A stretch of 64,000 nt of DNA from Armigeres subalbatus. Taxonomy: Eukaryota; Arthropoda; Insecta; Diptera; Culicidae. How positions within the stretch are numbered: position 1 is the first letter of the stretch; each line of letters begins with the position of its first letter. Positions 43,613 to 55,430 of the stretch are shown here, in pieces. The notes under the pieces were generated by a model, which saw only the letters and a program-made list of their open reading frames with translations, had not been told where the DNA came from and made no database searches. A program made the translations under genes and the position numbers. Location of the stretch: positions 14,515,085-14,579,084 of the forward strand of contig NC_085140.1 in NCBI RefSeq assembly GCF_024139115.2, written 5' to 3'.

Positions 43613-43690
43613 CATACAAGTCGCCTTCGAATGACTTTTAGAGCTAAAAAATGCAACTTTTGATGTATAAATATGCTTCATATGTCATAA

Positions 43691-44572
43691 GACGAGTTTG
43701 TACTATTCCGTCTTCAGTGTATCGTTTTCCGTTGTCAAGTTATATCAATTTATTTGAAAAAAATTGACATTTGTCAAATTGGTAAAACTTGAGATGAAAA
43801 AATAACATTTTTTTTAAATAATAAAGAAATATGCCGTGTAACATATTGTTTTAGTTTATCCCTATTGGAAATATAAACTTAAAATGAGTTCAGTGCGAGA
43901 TTTCTCTTGTTTCGGACAGCAGAACGATGGCGTGATCGGCCGAAATATTGTGTTCTGCATTGCGCGCCCGGTAGGCCGGTAGTTAGTTTGTACTACTTTT
44001 CGCGCCCGATTCATGGCTAGGTAAAATCACTGTGTATAAAGAATGGCACGGTCGTATCGCTTATCAGAGTGAATCCAGATCCAACGACGCCTACCAATTA
44101 ACTGATAATCCTTCCTGTGGATTTTGTGGAGACGCAGAGGTAAACACGGTCTTCAAATAGCAAACACCACCTAATAATATTCCTTCCCTCTTCCTAACTG
44201 ACTACAAGGACGTGGCCAGCGCCGTTATTGATCATTTGAATTTTAGAGTCACTGAAACTTGCACACTGAGAATGCTTGAACAATCCCAGTCAATCATTCA
44301 GTTGATTCTTTGTGCAATTTCACTGATTCTGGTCAATCACGGAGTAGCAACCATAGATATGTGTAGTCAGTCAAAGCTAAGCTAAGCTATTGGAAATATA
44401 AACTTAAAAAAAAACGTGATTTCAACAAAAAAACGATTATGGGAATTATTTCCTTTTACATTCCACTGAACAAATATTCATCTCAAAGCGAAACAAAGAC
44501 CAAACCGATTTCGTCGATTCTTTTTGCCAACAATTCAAATATCTTTGCATTGCTTTGTTTTACGTGGAATGA
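43691..44572. other. No gene seen; probable dispersed repeat at 43905-44392
   Basis: 43905-44392 is GC-richer than its surroundings and ends in GCTAAGCTAAGCTAT, a short pentanucleotide run. I believe this text is common in Aedes genomes, but cannot show it from one copy. The frame 44439-44687 spans the insertion site of the LINE and is not a gene. Confidence 0.4.
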
Positions 44573-44891
44573 ATATCGGAGCTATCAGACCGTATCGCTC
44601 TTTCGTGCTGTGCGGTTCTTTCTCTCTTTGCGGAAGGAAGTTTTCAATACTACCCGAAGCTATTTTAATTTCAACGGTGCTTCTTAGCGCTATTTGTACC
44701 CACTGATCCCGTTACGATCTTTGCAAGGACCCGTGCCTTCGTTTTACGTTGGACCCGTTTGCGGAAGTAAAATTCCGACAAGCGGTGGTAATCCTGCAGG
44801 GACACCGTTCTGGGCAAAAATCTCTTAGAAGGTCACGCCTCCACGCTCAGCAATGCGCATTAATAAACACAAGAGGCAGGGGAGTCTCTGA

Positions 44892-46112
44892 ATTCTCCCC
44901 TTCCTTCAAAGAAACAAGGTTTCAAGACCGTCCTGCCAAGCGCGGAAAAATAGAAGGAAGCTGGAGAATTCAGATATTCCTTCTAACTCTAATATCGGAA
45001 ATAATTTTTCTCCAATCGAACTGAGCAATCAGTTCGATTTAATTAATGATGAAATTGAGCAAATCGAATATACCTCTAGCCCAGGTGATTCGATTCATGC
45101 GAAAAAGCAAAAGATTCCGCCAATTGTGGTATCTGTTGCCGAGTTTTCTGGCTTCCGGAATGAGATTTTGAGTAACCTTCAGGGGATCAAGGTTTCATTT
45201 CAGATTGCTAGGAAGGGTGACTGCCGCGTTTTGCCGGGATCCTTTGACGATCGCAAACGTCTTCTTCAGTATTTAACTGAGAAGCGCCATAAATTCTTCA
45301 CATACGACGACAAAACTGAGCGATTGTTCAAAGTCGTCTTGAAAGGTCTCCCCAGTGATGGTAAATCATTGGATGAGATAAAAATTGAAATTTCTCAATT
45401 ACTTGGATTTTCACCAGTACAAATAATTAAGATGAAAAAGAAATCCCACTCTGGTACTTCCCAGAGAGGCATTTCTCAAGAATTTTATTTAATTCATTTT
45501 AACAAAAGTGAACTAAATAATATGAAAAGTTTGGAAAAGGCCTGTATTATGTCTCATGTCCGTGTTACATGGGAACATTTCCGCAGGCCTGGGGGAAATT
45601 TCCAAAACCCCACCCAGTGCCGTAAGTGCCAAAAGTGGGGTCATGGAACCAAACATTGTCACATGGATGCTAAATGCATGATTTGTGGTGGAACCTCTCA
45701 CGCCAAGGACGTATGTCCTGTGAGAGAAGATTCCAATAAATTTAAGTGCGCAAATTGTGGGGGCAATCATAAATCCAATTTCTGGGAATGCCCTTCACGC
45801 AAAAAAGTTTTGAATTCCCGTGCAAAATTTATGACGACGGGTAGAAATTTTTCAAACGCTCAAATTTCGAAACCGGTTACCGGTCGAGCAATTCATACCC
45901 ACCACAATTCACAAACAAATTTTGCCGCTCGTCAACGGGTAGCAAGCACTTCAGTAAATTCCAATTTTTCCAATGTACCTACGTATGCAAACATCGCTGC
46001 TGGTAGACAAAATTTCTCTTCTCAAAATGAGGTTTATACCCATGTCCCAACGGAAAATAACGGTCATGTTGCCGATTCAGGTAGCATGACTGCTTCCGAT
46101 TTTGATTTTTAA
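44892..46112 (+). pseudogene. Jockey ORF1, gag-like RNA-binding protein
   Basis: The frame is open from 44892 to the stop at 46110-46112, about 406 codons. A GTG at 45126 is not a start in an animal gene, and no ATG precedes the first conserved part, so the real start was lost or lies in the other frame open at 44749-45024. Central residues VVSVAEFSGFRNEIL and LFKVVLKGLPSD form the RNA-recognition-like part; three knuckles follow: CRKCQKWGHGTKHC, CMICGGTSHAKDVC and CANCGGNHKSNFWEC. The C-terminus is rich in N and S. The protein would package the LINE RNA. Confidence 0.87.
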
Positions 46113-46223
46113 CTGAACAATTGCATAACATGATTGATGCAATGTTCAAAGCAAATACCATTCCAGAAGCTGTTCAGGTTGGTATAAAGTACACACAAAA
46201 AATTGTAATCGGACTCCGTTTTA

Positions 46224-48873
46224 ATGGATCTAAATAATTGTATGAAAGTTCTAAATTGGAATGCCCGCTCTCTAAAGGGTAAGGAAGATGAATTATTCAA
46301 CTTCCTAACAGTTCATAATGTGCATATTGCCATTATAACTGAAACCTATTTGAAACCAGGACTCTCCATTAAACGAGATCCAAATTATTTTATCTACAGA
46401 AATGATCGTCTTGACAGCGCCTGTGGTGGGGTCGCCATTGTCATTAATAGACGTATCAAACATAAATTATTTTCTTCGTTTGAAACCAAAGTTTTTGAAA
46501 CCTTGGGAGTTTCTGTTGAAACAAATTTTGGTCAATTTTCCTTCATTGCAGCCTATTTGCCTTTTCAATGCAATGGGCAGCAAAAGAATTTGTTGAAAGC
46601 TGATCTTCAAATTCTGACTCGCAACAAATCAAAATTCTTCGTAATTGGTGACTTCAATGCCAAACACCTTTCATGGAATAATGCTCAAAGCAATTCCAAC
46701 GGCAACATTTTATTTGAAGATTGTTCTGCGGGATATTATACTATTCAATATCCCAATGGCCCAACTTGTTTTTCATCAACTCGAAATCCTTCGACAATTG
46801 ATTTGGTTCTAACTGATTCAAGTCAGCTGTGTGGCCAATCGGTAACTCATGCTGACTTTGACTCTGATCACCTTCCTGTGACTTTTGAAATCTCACAAGA
46901 AGCCATTTATAATCCAATCAGCTCTACTTTTAATTATCATAGAGCTGATTGGGATTTATATAAAACGTATATCGATAGGAATTTTGATGTTGATATTCCT
47001 CTCGATACTAAAAGTGATATTGATAATGCTCTCGTATCTTTGACAAATTTAATTGTCGAAGCCAGAGGCATTGCAATTCCTAAATGTGAAATTAAATTCA
47101 ACTCCATTATTATTGACGACGATCTTCAGCTACTGATCCGTCTTAAAAATGTGAGGCGAAGGCAATACCAAAGAACTCGCGATCCCGCGTTGAAAGTTAT
47201 TTGGCGAGATTTGCAAAATGAAATTAAAAAACGTTTCGCTATTCTGAGAAATACCAACTTTGAGAATAATGTCTCGAGGTTGGATCCCAGTTCGAAACCC
47301 TTTTGGAAAATAAACGAAAATTCTTAATAAACCTCAAAAGCCAATTCCAGCGCTTAAAGAGGGAAAAAAATGTTATTCACAAATGGCGAAAAGGCTCAAA
47401 AACTTGCTCAGCAGTTCGAGAGTGCCCATAATTTTAGTCTAGGTCTCACTAGTCCAATTGAGGATCAGGTTACACGAATCTTCGAAGACATTCTCAACCA
47501 AGATAATGTTTTGACCCTTCGTTGGGAACTAATTTGGATGAAGTGAGATCTATTACTAGAAAATTTAAAATATGAAAGCCCGGGTGATGATGGTATTTTC
47601 TACATACTTATTAAAAACTTCCTGAGAGCTCTTTATCCTTTTTGGTTAATTTATTTAACAAATGTTTTCAATTGGCATACTTTCCAGATAAATGGAAAAA
47701 CGCCAAAGTTGTTCCTATTCTGAAGCCGGACAAAAATCCAGCTGAGGCTTCTAGTTATCCTTAATCAGTTTGCTTTCTTCAATAAGCAAACTGTTTGAAA
47801 AGATTATTTTAAATAGAATGATGGTTCATATTAATGACAATTCTATTTTTGCTGATGAGCAATTTGGTTTTCGCCATGGGCATTCAACCACTCATCAGTT
47901 ATTAAGAGTTACGAACTTAATTCGGCTCAACAAATCTGAAGGATATTCGACTGGAGTTGCTCTTCTTGATTAGAAAGCATTCGACAGTGTTTGGCATGAA
48001 GGTTTGATTGTAAAATTGATGAATTTTAATTTTCCTCTGTACATTATTAAACTGATCCAAAATTATTTATCAGATCGCTCACTGCAGGTGAACTATCAGA
48101 ATTCTAAATCTGATAGATTACCTGTAAGAGCTAGTGTTCCCCAAGGCAGCATACTGGGGCCTATATTATATAACATTTTTACTTCTGACTTACCTGATTT
48201 ACCACCAGGGTGTCAAAAATCTTTGTTTGCAGATGACACGGGCCTTTCAGCCAAAGGGCGAAGCCTTCGTGTCATTTGTAGTAGATTGCAAAAAAGTTTG
48301 GATATTTTCTCCACTTACTTGCAAAAATAGAAAATTTCCCCGAATGCTTCCAAAACTCAGCTTATAATTTTCCCACATAAGCCGAGAGCTTCTTATTTGA
48401 AACCTTCTAGCAGACATATTGTCACTATGAATGGGGTTCCAATTAATTGGTCTAGCGAAGCTAAATATTTAGGACTTCTGCTAGATCAAAAATTAACTTT
48501 TAAAAATCACATTGAAGGCCTTCAAGCCAAATGTAACAAATATATTAAGTGTCTATATCCACTTATAAATAGAAAATCAAAACTTTGTCTTAAGAACAAA
48601 CTTTTGATTTACAAACAAATTTTTAGACCTGCCATGTTGTATGCTGTGCCAATATGGACTAGTTGCTGCAATACCAGAAAGAAAGCACTTCAGAGGATTC
48701 AAAATAAAATTCTGAAAATGATTCTGAAGTTGCCTCCGTGGTATAGTACCAATGAACTTCATAGAATTTCTAATATTGAGACATTGCAACAAATGTCCAA
48801 CAAAATAATTTCCAATTTTAGACAAAAATCGTTGCAATCTTCTATTGCAACGATTAACTCCTTGTACCCTTAG
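46224..48873 (+). pseudogene. Jockey ORF2: endonuclease and reverse transcriptase
   Basis: The ATG at 46224 opens 367 intact codons of endonuclease and linker: LNWNARSL, IAIITETYL, FFVIGDFNAKH, STIDLVLT and DSDHLPVTF show all expected active-site motifs. Between 47300 and 47780 at least three indels scatter the first RT motifs (SPGDDGIFY, AKVVPILKPDKNP). From 47770 one frame runs to the natural stop at 48873 with ambers at 47971-47973 and 48328-48330: FGFRHGHSTT, LLD*KAFDSVW, SVPQGSILGPILYN, FADDTG, LGLLLDQKLTF. The second amber replaces what is usually W. No RNase H follows, as usual for Jockey. Confidence 0.93.
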
Positions 48874-48944
48874 TATAAAATAGGTTAAGATTAGTGTGTT
48901 TTTTTTATATCGGAGCTATGAAATGAAGTCCAGGAGCAGCAACA

Positions 48945-49215
48945 CTATAACTTTTGATCGGCAAAAGATATTGAGCATAATTATGCATTGAAAGTTGCAG
49001 TTTTTGAGCTCTGAAATTCACTCGAAGACGACTTTCCGATAAATCGAAGACAAAAGAAGTAGATCAAAAATATTGTTTTTAGAGAGTTCAAGTAGGTAAA
49101 ATTGCTCTGAATCAGCCAACTGAAGAGCTATGGAAATAGATTTTTTTATGGCAAAATTTATTGGAATAAGTTGCGTTATAACTTTGTAGAACATTGCATG
49201 TCAGTATTCCGTAAT
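48945..49215 (-). repeat. Inverted sister of the repeat at 42596-43690
   Basis: On the minus strand it runs ATTACGGAATACTGACATG, ATGTTCTACAAAGTTAT, GTTGGCTGATTCAGAGCAAT, then GGAAAGTCGTCTTCGAGTG without the 811 bp insertion. It lies just beyond the right target duplication of the Jockey element. Confidence 0.85.
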
Positions 49216-49269
49216 AAAATTTTCATAGTGGTGGGGGAAAAATGGTACAAATTTAGAATCTTGTGAAAT

Positions 49270-49485
49270 CGCTTAATATTACTTTGTAACTTATGTAAAA
49301 TAATTGAATGATTAGTTAATATTAAGCGTCTTAGGGGAAAATGTTACAAGGTTAAAATAACTCACTATTCCATTTACTTCCGCTATATTTACTTTTGTAT
49401 CAACAGATAAGTATTTCATTTTCTATTTGAAAACTTCTTCTATGCTTTGTTATCGACTAAATGGAATAGTGAAGTATTTTAACTA
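49270..49485. repeat. Two nested short inverted repeats
   Basis: CGCTTAATATTA (49271) faces TAATATTAAGCG (49317-49328), and ACTCACTATTCCATTTA (49361) faces TAAATGGAATAGTGAAGT (49458-49475). Likely remnants of small foldback elements; no duplications seen. Confidence 0.65.
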
Positions 49486-49529
49486 TAAAATGATTGAATG
49501 CTTAAATAAAGTATTTCACTTTCAGTATA

Positions 49530-50063
49530 CCGTCAGCTGGGGGGAAGATGATCATTTTTAAGACAAAACATGCAATAACAATGTGTGTTTACATTTAAAA
49601 TCGAAACAAATATTTTCAAAACATGTACTTCTATACGTTGCAAAAATCAACAACTTTAGTTTTCTGAAATACGTTCGCATTTATTAAAATAAATTAATTA
49701 TCACACATTTTTTGAGTAATCTGGTTTGGGGTGAAGTTGATCAAGACAGCTCTACTAAAATCATTATGACCTAGTAGTCAAAATACACTAGGCTATTTGT
49801 ATGAATGTTGAATTTACTACGTAAATAAGTCTACGAAGTTAATATTTGAAACGAAAATAGCGTCATTTATGACCATCTCTCTCTTTCTTCCACAAAATAC
49901 ATTTTCATGATTATAATCGAAAAACTCGGATTTGTACCAAGCGGTAACATTACTTGAACGGAGAATATTGTTGACTACCGTTTCATAAAAAAATTTGGCA
50001 CTTTTGACTGACACATCAAATGATCATCTTCACCTCAATGATCATCTTCCCCCCAGTTGACGG
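49530..50063. mobile_element. 534 bp TA-flanked MITE
   Basis: Ends CCGTCAGCTGGGGGGAAGAT and CCGTCAACTGGGGGGAAGAT (complement strand) are inverted copies through GATCATT, one mismatch. TA flanks both sides (49528-49529, 50064-50065). The GAAGATGATCATT motif is repeated once more just inside the right end. The minus-strand frame at 49817-50014 has no motif. Confidence 0.92.
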
Positions 50064-50184
50064 TACCTAAATACACTATTCATACTGGTTAAGGCTAATT
50101 ATTTAACAATATCAAACATGTTTCTAATAGAGGATAAACACCTCAATACTTCTCCTTTATACTTCTTTTTCTTATTGGGATCAC

Positions 50185-50434
50185 ATTCCCCACTTGGACA
50201 TTGCCGCCTTGCAGCTTAGTACTCACTAATCCTTTCCCACCCATGTCTTTTTTCAAAGATTTCATTAGGAAAGAATCATCTTTGAGCAAAATACTAGTAA
50301 TTTGTAAACTAGTAAACATGTTATAGATTTAGTTTGGAAAAGGTATTGGAGGTAACCACTTCCTTCGGTGGGGTTTGATCCCACGAAACCAGTACGCTAG
50401 ATAAGTGCTTTCCCTACTACGCTACGAAGGACCT
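50185..50434 (-). mobile_element. tRNA-headed SINE with Feilai-like 3' tail
   Basis: On the minus strand the head reads CCTTCGTAGCGTAGTAGGG (A box) and GGGATCAAACCCC (worn B box), then GGAAGTGGTTACCTCC. The 3' part has ACTAAGCTGCAAGGCGGC, then GTCCAAGTGGGGAATGTGAT, ending in AATAAGAAAAAGAAG. ACTAAGCTGC also occurs in the 2.5 kb SINE, whose RT-recognised tail is of triplets. The tRNA head differs from the other SINEs in the window. Confidence 0.8.
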
Positions 50435-53235
50435 TAGCGGGTACTGATGAAACCAAATTCCCAGCACCAGGCACGTAGCCAAACTCTCGCAATCCATTTT
50501 GTTGTTGTTGGTAACACAAGGGTTAACTAACTATCATGTGAATAGATTTTCTAAGAAGAATTAATTCCTGTTCGAAAAATTGGCATAGCAATTGACTCGG
50601 AAATCAACTTTTGCTGCTCCTCAACAGAAAATAGAAAAAAATGATTCGTTTAAGTTTATTTTTGAAAATAATTCTTATTAATGCATGGAATATCAGTTAA
50701 CAATCCTGAAATATTAAAGTGTACGATTGCTTAAGTTCATGTTTGATGTGCTTTGTGCTTTGTGTTTTGCTCATCTTCGAAGATGAAAACAACAGCTCAT
50801 AGATAATGTTTATCTACCCACCGTCACCAGTTCGTTGCTGTATCATTTTCCTTGAACTTCCCCATCGTCGTAATCAACATTAACTTCTTTCACCCCAAAG
50901 GCCGAACGTTTCAATATATCCCCTTTATTAGCGAAGGACGGCGCACCCAAAACATACACTCCTTCTTATTCCACCCACACCCCGTCTGACATCGCAACCC
51001 CATCGAGGAAAATTCTCCCCGCAAACAAGAAAAACTCATAAAAACACACTTCATGCCGTCTTCACTCGGCCCCGGGCTTTCCGTGCATGTACACTTCTCG
51101 GCTTACACTCCGCAGTGCAACCAGTCTCATGAATACATGAAGCCTCGTTAGCCGACGTCGACTTTTGGTCGTTTTCCATCCCGGAACGGATTCGCTTTCG
51201 CAGTCGTCCGTCCCAAAAATATTGCACTCAAATAGCAGGGCTGAGAAGAAGGGTCGCTCGAGTGGTTCGTTACCATTTATTTGAACACGTGGCAAATTGC
51301 GAAACACCGGATTTTGGTTGATGGCTTTTCCGAGCGAGGGTGGCAAATGCGGAATCCTGGCAGGCCGTTGTGATCCGAAAGCGAAAGGACATGGATTCAT
51401 TGGAATTTTCTCGGGGTGTGTTGCCGTGGCAACGGACTATGCGCCAGGGTTTGGAATTTGTGCTGGAATGTTTAATTAAATTTCCATTTGAATCTGTTTT
51501 AAAGTTGAAAGCATCAATCATTCGAGCTGTGGCCAATCGATCGAGATCATGCTGTCAAACAATGAAATTCATTGGCAGGTGATGGTAATGTTGGACAACT
51601 ATCCTCATCGGGGCAAGCTACTCAGCGCACGAAGTGCATGGATAGGAGACCAGAGCGCCGCTTCGGGCGTCGTTCGTTCGCTGAGAGTTCGAAGGGCATC
51701 CCCATTGGAAAGACAGGCAACGGCGCACTATGGGGGATCCCCATACAAGCGAGCGGTCAAAAATAAAATTGGACTTTTAAAGTGATTTTCCACTTAGTTT
51801 TAGCTGTGTATGGTCGAAATAGCATGAATATACAATTTCCAACCCCCCCCCTTTGGGGATCGTCTATGAATTACGTAATTATTTTTTCATAGGTTCGATT
51901 AACGTGACAAAGCAAACCTATTTGGGAAGTTGAAATTTCGTGCGTTTTCTTAAGGAGAAGGAAGGGGCTGTACAAAACTAAGTTCAGCAATTTATGGACA
52001 TTATGGCGGCGATCATGTTAAATGACATTAATTTCATGACATTCCGTGATATTTTTTGTTCTCACTCTCATGCCTCACAATTTGTATTTAGAACAATTTG
52101 TTTGACAAAGTACTAGGATCTGAAGGATCATAAAGCATTAAATGTTAATCAAATAATCAGAATTGAAAATAACTTTTGAAAAAGGGTATTAGCAAATTAG
52201 AAATCGCAATCCCATGACATTTTTACGTGTACAAGTTATTCAAAAAATGAGATTAATATATTCTCAAAAATGTGGACATTCATTGTGGAATGTAAGAATG
52301 CTCCATTCTTCCGAAAAGCAAAATTCTTTTAATTTAAATAACAACACTATTTGAATTACTTTTGATTTGTTTTCATGATTTCTACAAGTTATATACAGCA
52401 TCATTCTTTTCTGTGTCAAGGTTTAAGTCTTCAATGATATTTTCTTCAATTCCATCAACGATGGAAGATGAGATAAATTCATCTAAAGTATTAGAAGATA
52501 AAGAACTTTTGAAAATCTTCAAATATTACAAAATTACGCATGGCATAAGAATAACTAAGTGAAAAATTTTTTCCAACGTCTCCTCGTTATCCAAATCGAG
52601 CTTAAAATGGATCTGATTCATGTAAGGCACGAAGGAAAATGTCAACATTTGCCTCTCTTGATCATTTTCTTGCATTATGAGTTCTAAATTTCTTCAACTG
52701 TTTATATTGACTTTCCGCTGGTTGTTCAGCCAGTGAACCTCAAAGTGTAGATGAGTGAATAAATATTTCCCTACCATTAGCCAGACATTCATGAACACTA
52801 GCAGGAATTTCATACGCTCCGTTCTAACTAAGATATTGTTCGTCTTTACTTTTGCAATAAACATGTCAGGAATTATTGATTCCAGGAGATTTATAAATAT
52901 TTACATATTATGAAATCTCATATTTAGTTCTCCATCAGTAGCTAATGAATAGCTCAGAAAATTAGGTTTAGAGAATGACTCAAACCACTCAAGCCCCAAA
53001 CGCATTTCAGCGGAATGGCGACGGAAACAGTAAAATTTGACAGGAAATATATGAGCGAACTGTTAAATCCTTCCGTTACCGTTGTGCTGCATTGCATTGG
53101 GGGTTTTATTCATTTACTCCTTTGAAAAGTTAATTAAATGAGCTCAAATGGTTATAAATAAAGTCGAAGTTATTACCAATAAATGTATTTTGACCATACC
53201 CTTTGAGCGCATAGTTCAGTCTGACCCATTTTCAA
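50435..53235. other. 2.8 kb without recognisable gene or element
   Basis: 50820-51780 is GC-richer and has overlapping frames of 60-112 codons on both strands (for example 51062-51400 minus, 51549-51785 plus) without motifs. A C run lies at 51843-51851. The remainder is AT-rich. This could be host DNA, but there is no positive sign of an exon. Confidence 0.4.
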
Positions 53236-53239
53236 TAGG

Positions 53240-53488
53240 AAACGATGGGACTAGATTTCCCGTCGAATGAAACTTGTTGCGAGAAAATCGGACACAAATA
53301 AGTGTCTAAATGGCGATTGCGTTCTTTTGCGCACATACATACAGACGCGCATGCACACACATACAGACATCACCTCAATTCTTCGCGCTGAGTTAGTTGA
53401 TATATACCACTAGGGGTCTCCGGGCCTTCTATCAAACATTCGTTTTTGGAATGAGCATTAACCTTGGAGTACGAGAGAGGCAAAACAC
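53240..53488 (+). repeat. Dispersed repeat ending in GAGAGGCAAAA, copy 3 (longest)
   Basis: It includes AGCGCATAGTTCAGTC-side text before 53240, a CA-rich stretch (53333-53370, CACACACATACAGACATCAC), GGGGTCTCCGGGCCTTCTAT at 53413 and TACGAGAGAGGCAAAAC at 53471. The order matches copies 1 and 2, and shows that CA-rich sequence is an original part of the family. Confidence 0.72.
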
Positions 53489-54977
53489 GGTAAAAACAAA
53501 TGAAAAAAAATCAGAGTGACTTAACTCTGTTAATTGCAAATACTGGCAAGAAATTCTTTCGGGACATTTTAGTCGAAGCTTTGTCCTTGATGTGTATCAT
53601 AAAAGAACCAGGGATTCCTGAGGAAAAAAAGTTCTTCACTATCAAAGTTGAAAATAGCGTCGTTTTTGGAAAAATATTGCTTCCGCATTTTTTCAATTTT
53701 TTTCACAGTGTAACCATTAGTTTTTGCACACCATTTAAAAGCTTATACAATAACCTTTGTAATGATGTATTAACATTGAAGAAAAAACATTTAAAAATAT
53801 TTCAATAAATAGTTGAAAATAAAATATTTTTTCAGAAAATTTGCTAACTTTTTTACCCATTTCTGACTTTGCCACCTTATATCTTTGGAACTAGTGCACC
53901 TAGAGACTTCAAATTCAGAATTTCTCTTAATTAGAGTATTGACAATGGAGAGAAAATATTTTAAAATAATTCGGAAGACATGACATTTTCGATTAATGAC
54001 CGCCCGAAATCCTATAGTGCGGCGCCGCGTCACGTCGCCATAGTACAGTTGTTGTTGGGAAGGAATTTTCTCATTAAATTTAATACGTGCACGTGTCCGA
54101 GCGACGTTCGCCGGCGGATGAGGAATTGAGCTGAATTTAATTCTGTGTGATGTTTGCACAGGTGTTCGCATCAGCAACAACAGAGTATCGCCCCAGAGTG
54201 AGTCACTGCCTCACAACTGGTAATCGTCAACAGTTGTAGTCGAACTTGTATTGACGGTGAAGTCCGGTCATGGACAAGCAATCATCATCAATCGAGCACC
54301 AATGTCGAATAAAAATTGGTAGAGGCAAGTTGAATTAACTGACGGTCGTTTTCGGCTAACGGATCGATTGCTTCGAACGTGGGAGTGAGCGATGACACAA
54401 ACAAGATCTAAAATTAATGGCCTGGAATTCACTTGTCATGAAACGAGCCAAAAACTATGCATCCAAGTAGCGTCGGATGGCACATTTTATTATAGTTCTT
54501 CATAAAAAAAAATTGCAAAATCTTTAAATCTGGCAGATTTAAAGTTACTATGTACAATGTACGTCCCTCATCTATATTTACCAAAGTTTTATACAAAACT
54601 GTTATAATTGCTGATTGCATGTAGCTTATAGCTGCACAGTAAAAAGCTAAAATAAACTACATATAACGAATATCGTGAGGCATCGAAATTTATTCACCTC
54701 CGAGTCTCAAGAAAACACAATTCGCATGTGAATAATCGATTGTTCAATTGATAAATAAGATTAACACATCCTGTATCGAAATGCTTCTACCGTGAATCAG
54801 AGATCTAAGTTCATGCATGTTTGAAAACCAAATATTAATTTATCCAGATTGATCGCATATCAGTCCCATATGAAAAAGTACAAACAGAAAAAAAAGCCGA
54901 TTAAGTTGAAAACTGATTTTCCATCATGAAATATTTTTCATGCCTTGAATATTTCACTAATGCTATTTCACTAATAG
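53489..54977. other. 1.5 kb without recognisable gene
   Basis: A 102-codon plus frame at 53500-53808 and a 129-codon minus frame at 53791-54180 show no motif and lie in low-complexity AT-rich or unique DNA. 54000-54400 is GC-richer (GCGGCGCCGCGTCACGTCGCC) with AATTTAAT words, and looks unique. Confidence 0.4.
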
Positions 54978-55095
54978 GTGTGGGGTTTGAGTAAAATGCC
55001 TTCAGCATGTGTTAATAGATTCACACATCAGCGTGTCAATCCACGGAGAGCCGCTGTCATAACTCCGTTTCAGCCATTAAGGGCCACACATTTTG
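54978..55095 (+). repeat. Direct repeat, left copy (partner at 56434)
   Basis: Carries GGGGTTTGAGTAAAATGCC, TTCAGCATGTGTTAAT, GCTGTCATAACTCCGTTTC and CAGCCATTAAGGGCCACACA, all found again in order at 56434-56583, where extra sequence lies in the middle. Confidence 0.8.
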
Positions 55096-55182
55096 GCGAT
55101 CCTGTCATATATTTTTTGGATTCTTTCGCTGATTTCATGAGGTGAGTTGAATTCAAGTTGTTAAGTGTATTTCAGTTTGCAA

Positions 55183-55430
55183 AATCACAAGACGCGTCTC
55201 GAAGACCGTCGGAAAATGGTTTGTGGTTTGAACAATCACAAGACGCGTCTCGAAGACCGTCGGAAAATGGTTTGTGGTTTGCAAAAATGCAATGCACGTC
55301 TAAATCGAAATGTTTTGTGGTTTAGAAAACTATAAGGCGTGTTTGTAAGGTGGCCGTAAAAATGTATTGTAGTTTGTGAAACTACAAGGTGCGTATGGAA
55401 AACCAACGGAAAATGGTTCACGATCTAGAA
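55183..55430. repeat. 51 bp tandem repeat, about five units
   Basis: The first two units (55183-55233, 55234-55284) are almost identical and contain CAAGACGCGTCTCGAAGACC then AAAATGGTTTGTGGTTT. Three more diverged units follow. The minus frame at 55236-55421 is a by-product. Confidence 0.92.

Larger units (their letters stand above)
42596..43690 (+). repeat. Dispersed repeat split by an 811 bp insertion
   Basis: 42596-42806 and 43618-43690 together match the complement of 48945-49215 (shared text CGGAATACTGACATG, TGTTCTACAAAGTT, TTGGCTGATTCAG, CAATTTTACCTACTTG). The 23 bp beginning AAGTCGCCTTCG occurs on both sides of the insertion (42784-42806 and 43618-43640) but once in the sister copy, so it is a target duplication. 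Nature of the repeat unknown. Confidence 0.82.
44586..48906 (+). mobile_element. Full-length Jockey-clade (Juan-like) LINE with 13 bp target duplication
   Basis: ATATCGGAGCTAT is present at both 44573-44585 and 48907-48919, framing a 4.32 kb insertion that starts CAGACCGTATCGCTC and ends in a T-rich tail (GTGTGTTTTTTTT). Inside are a 5' UTR, ORF1 with three CCHC knuckles, ORF2 with endonuclease and RT but no RNase H, and a short 3' UTR. The order and the FADD-type RT motif fit the Jockey clade; the wording resembles Juan elements of Aedes. ORF2 has several indels and two amber codons, so the copy is dead. Confidence 0.95.

Noticed and set aside
50355..50434. A minus-strand tRNA gene
   Set aside because: The B box is altered, the cloverleaf is poor, and a SINE body and tail follow.
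53791..54180. 129-codon minus-strand frame as a host exon
   Set aside because: No known motif, no convincing splice signals, and its C-terminal third is AT-driven.
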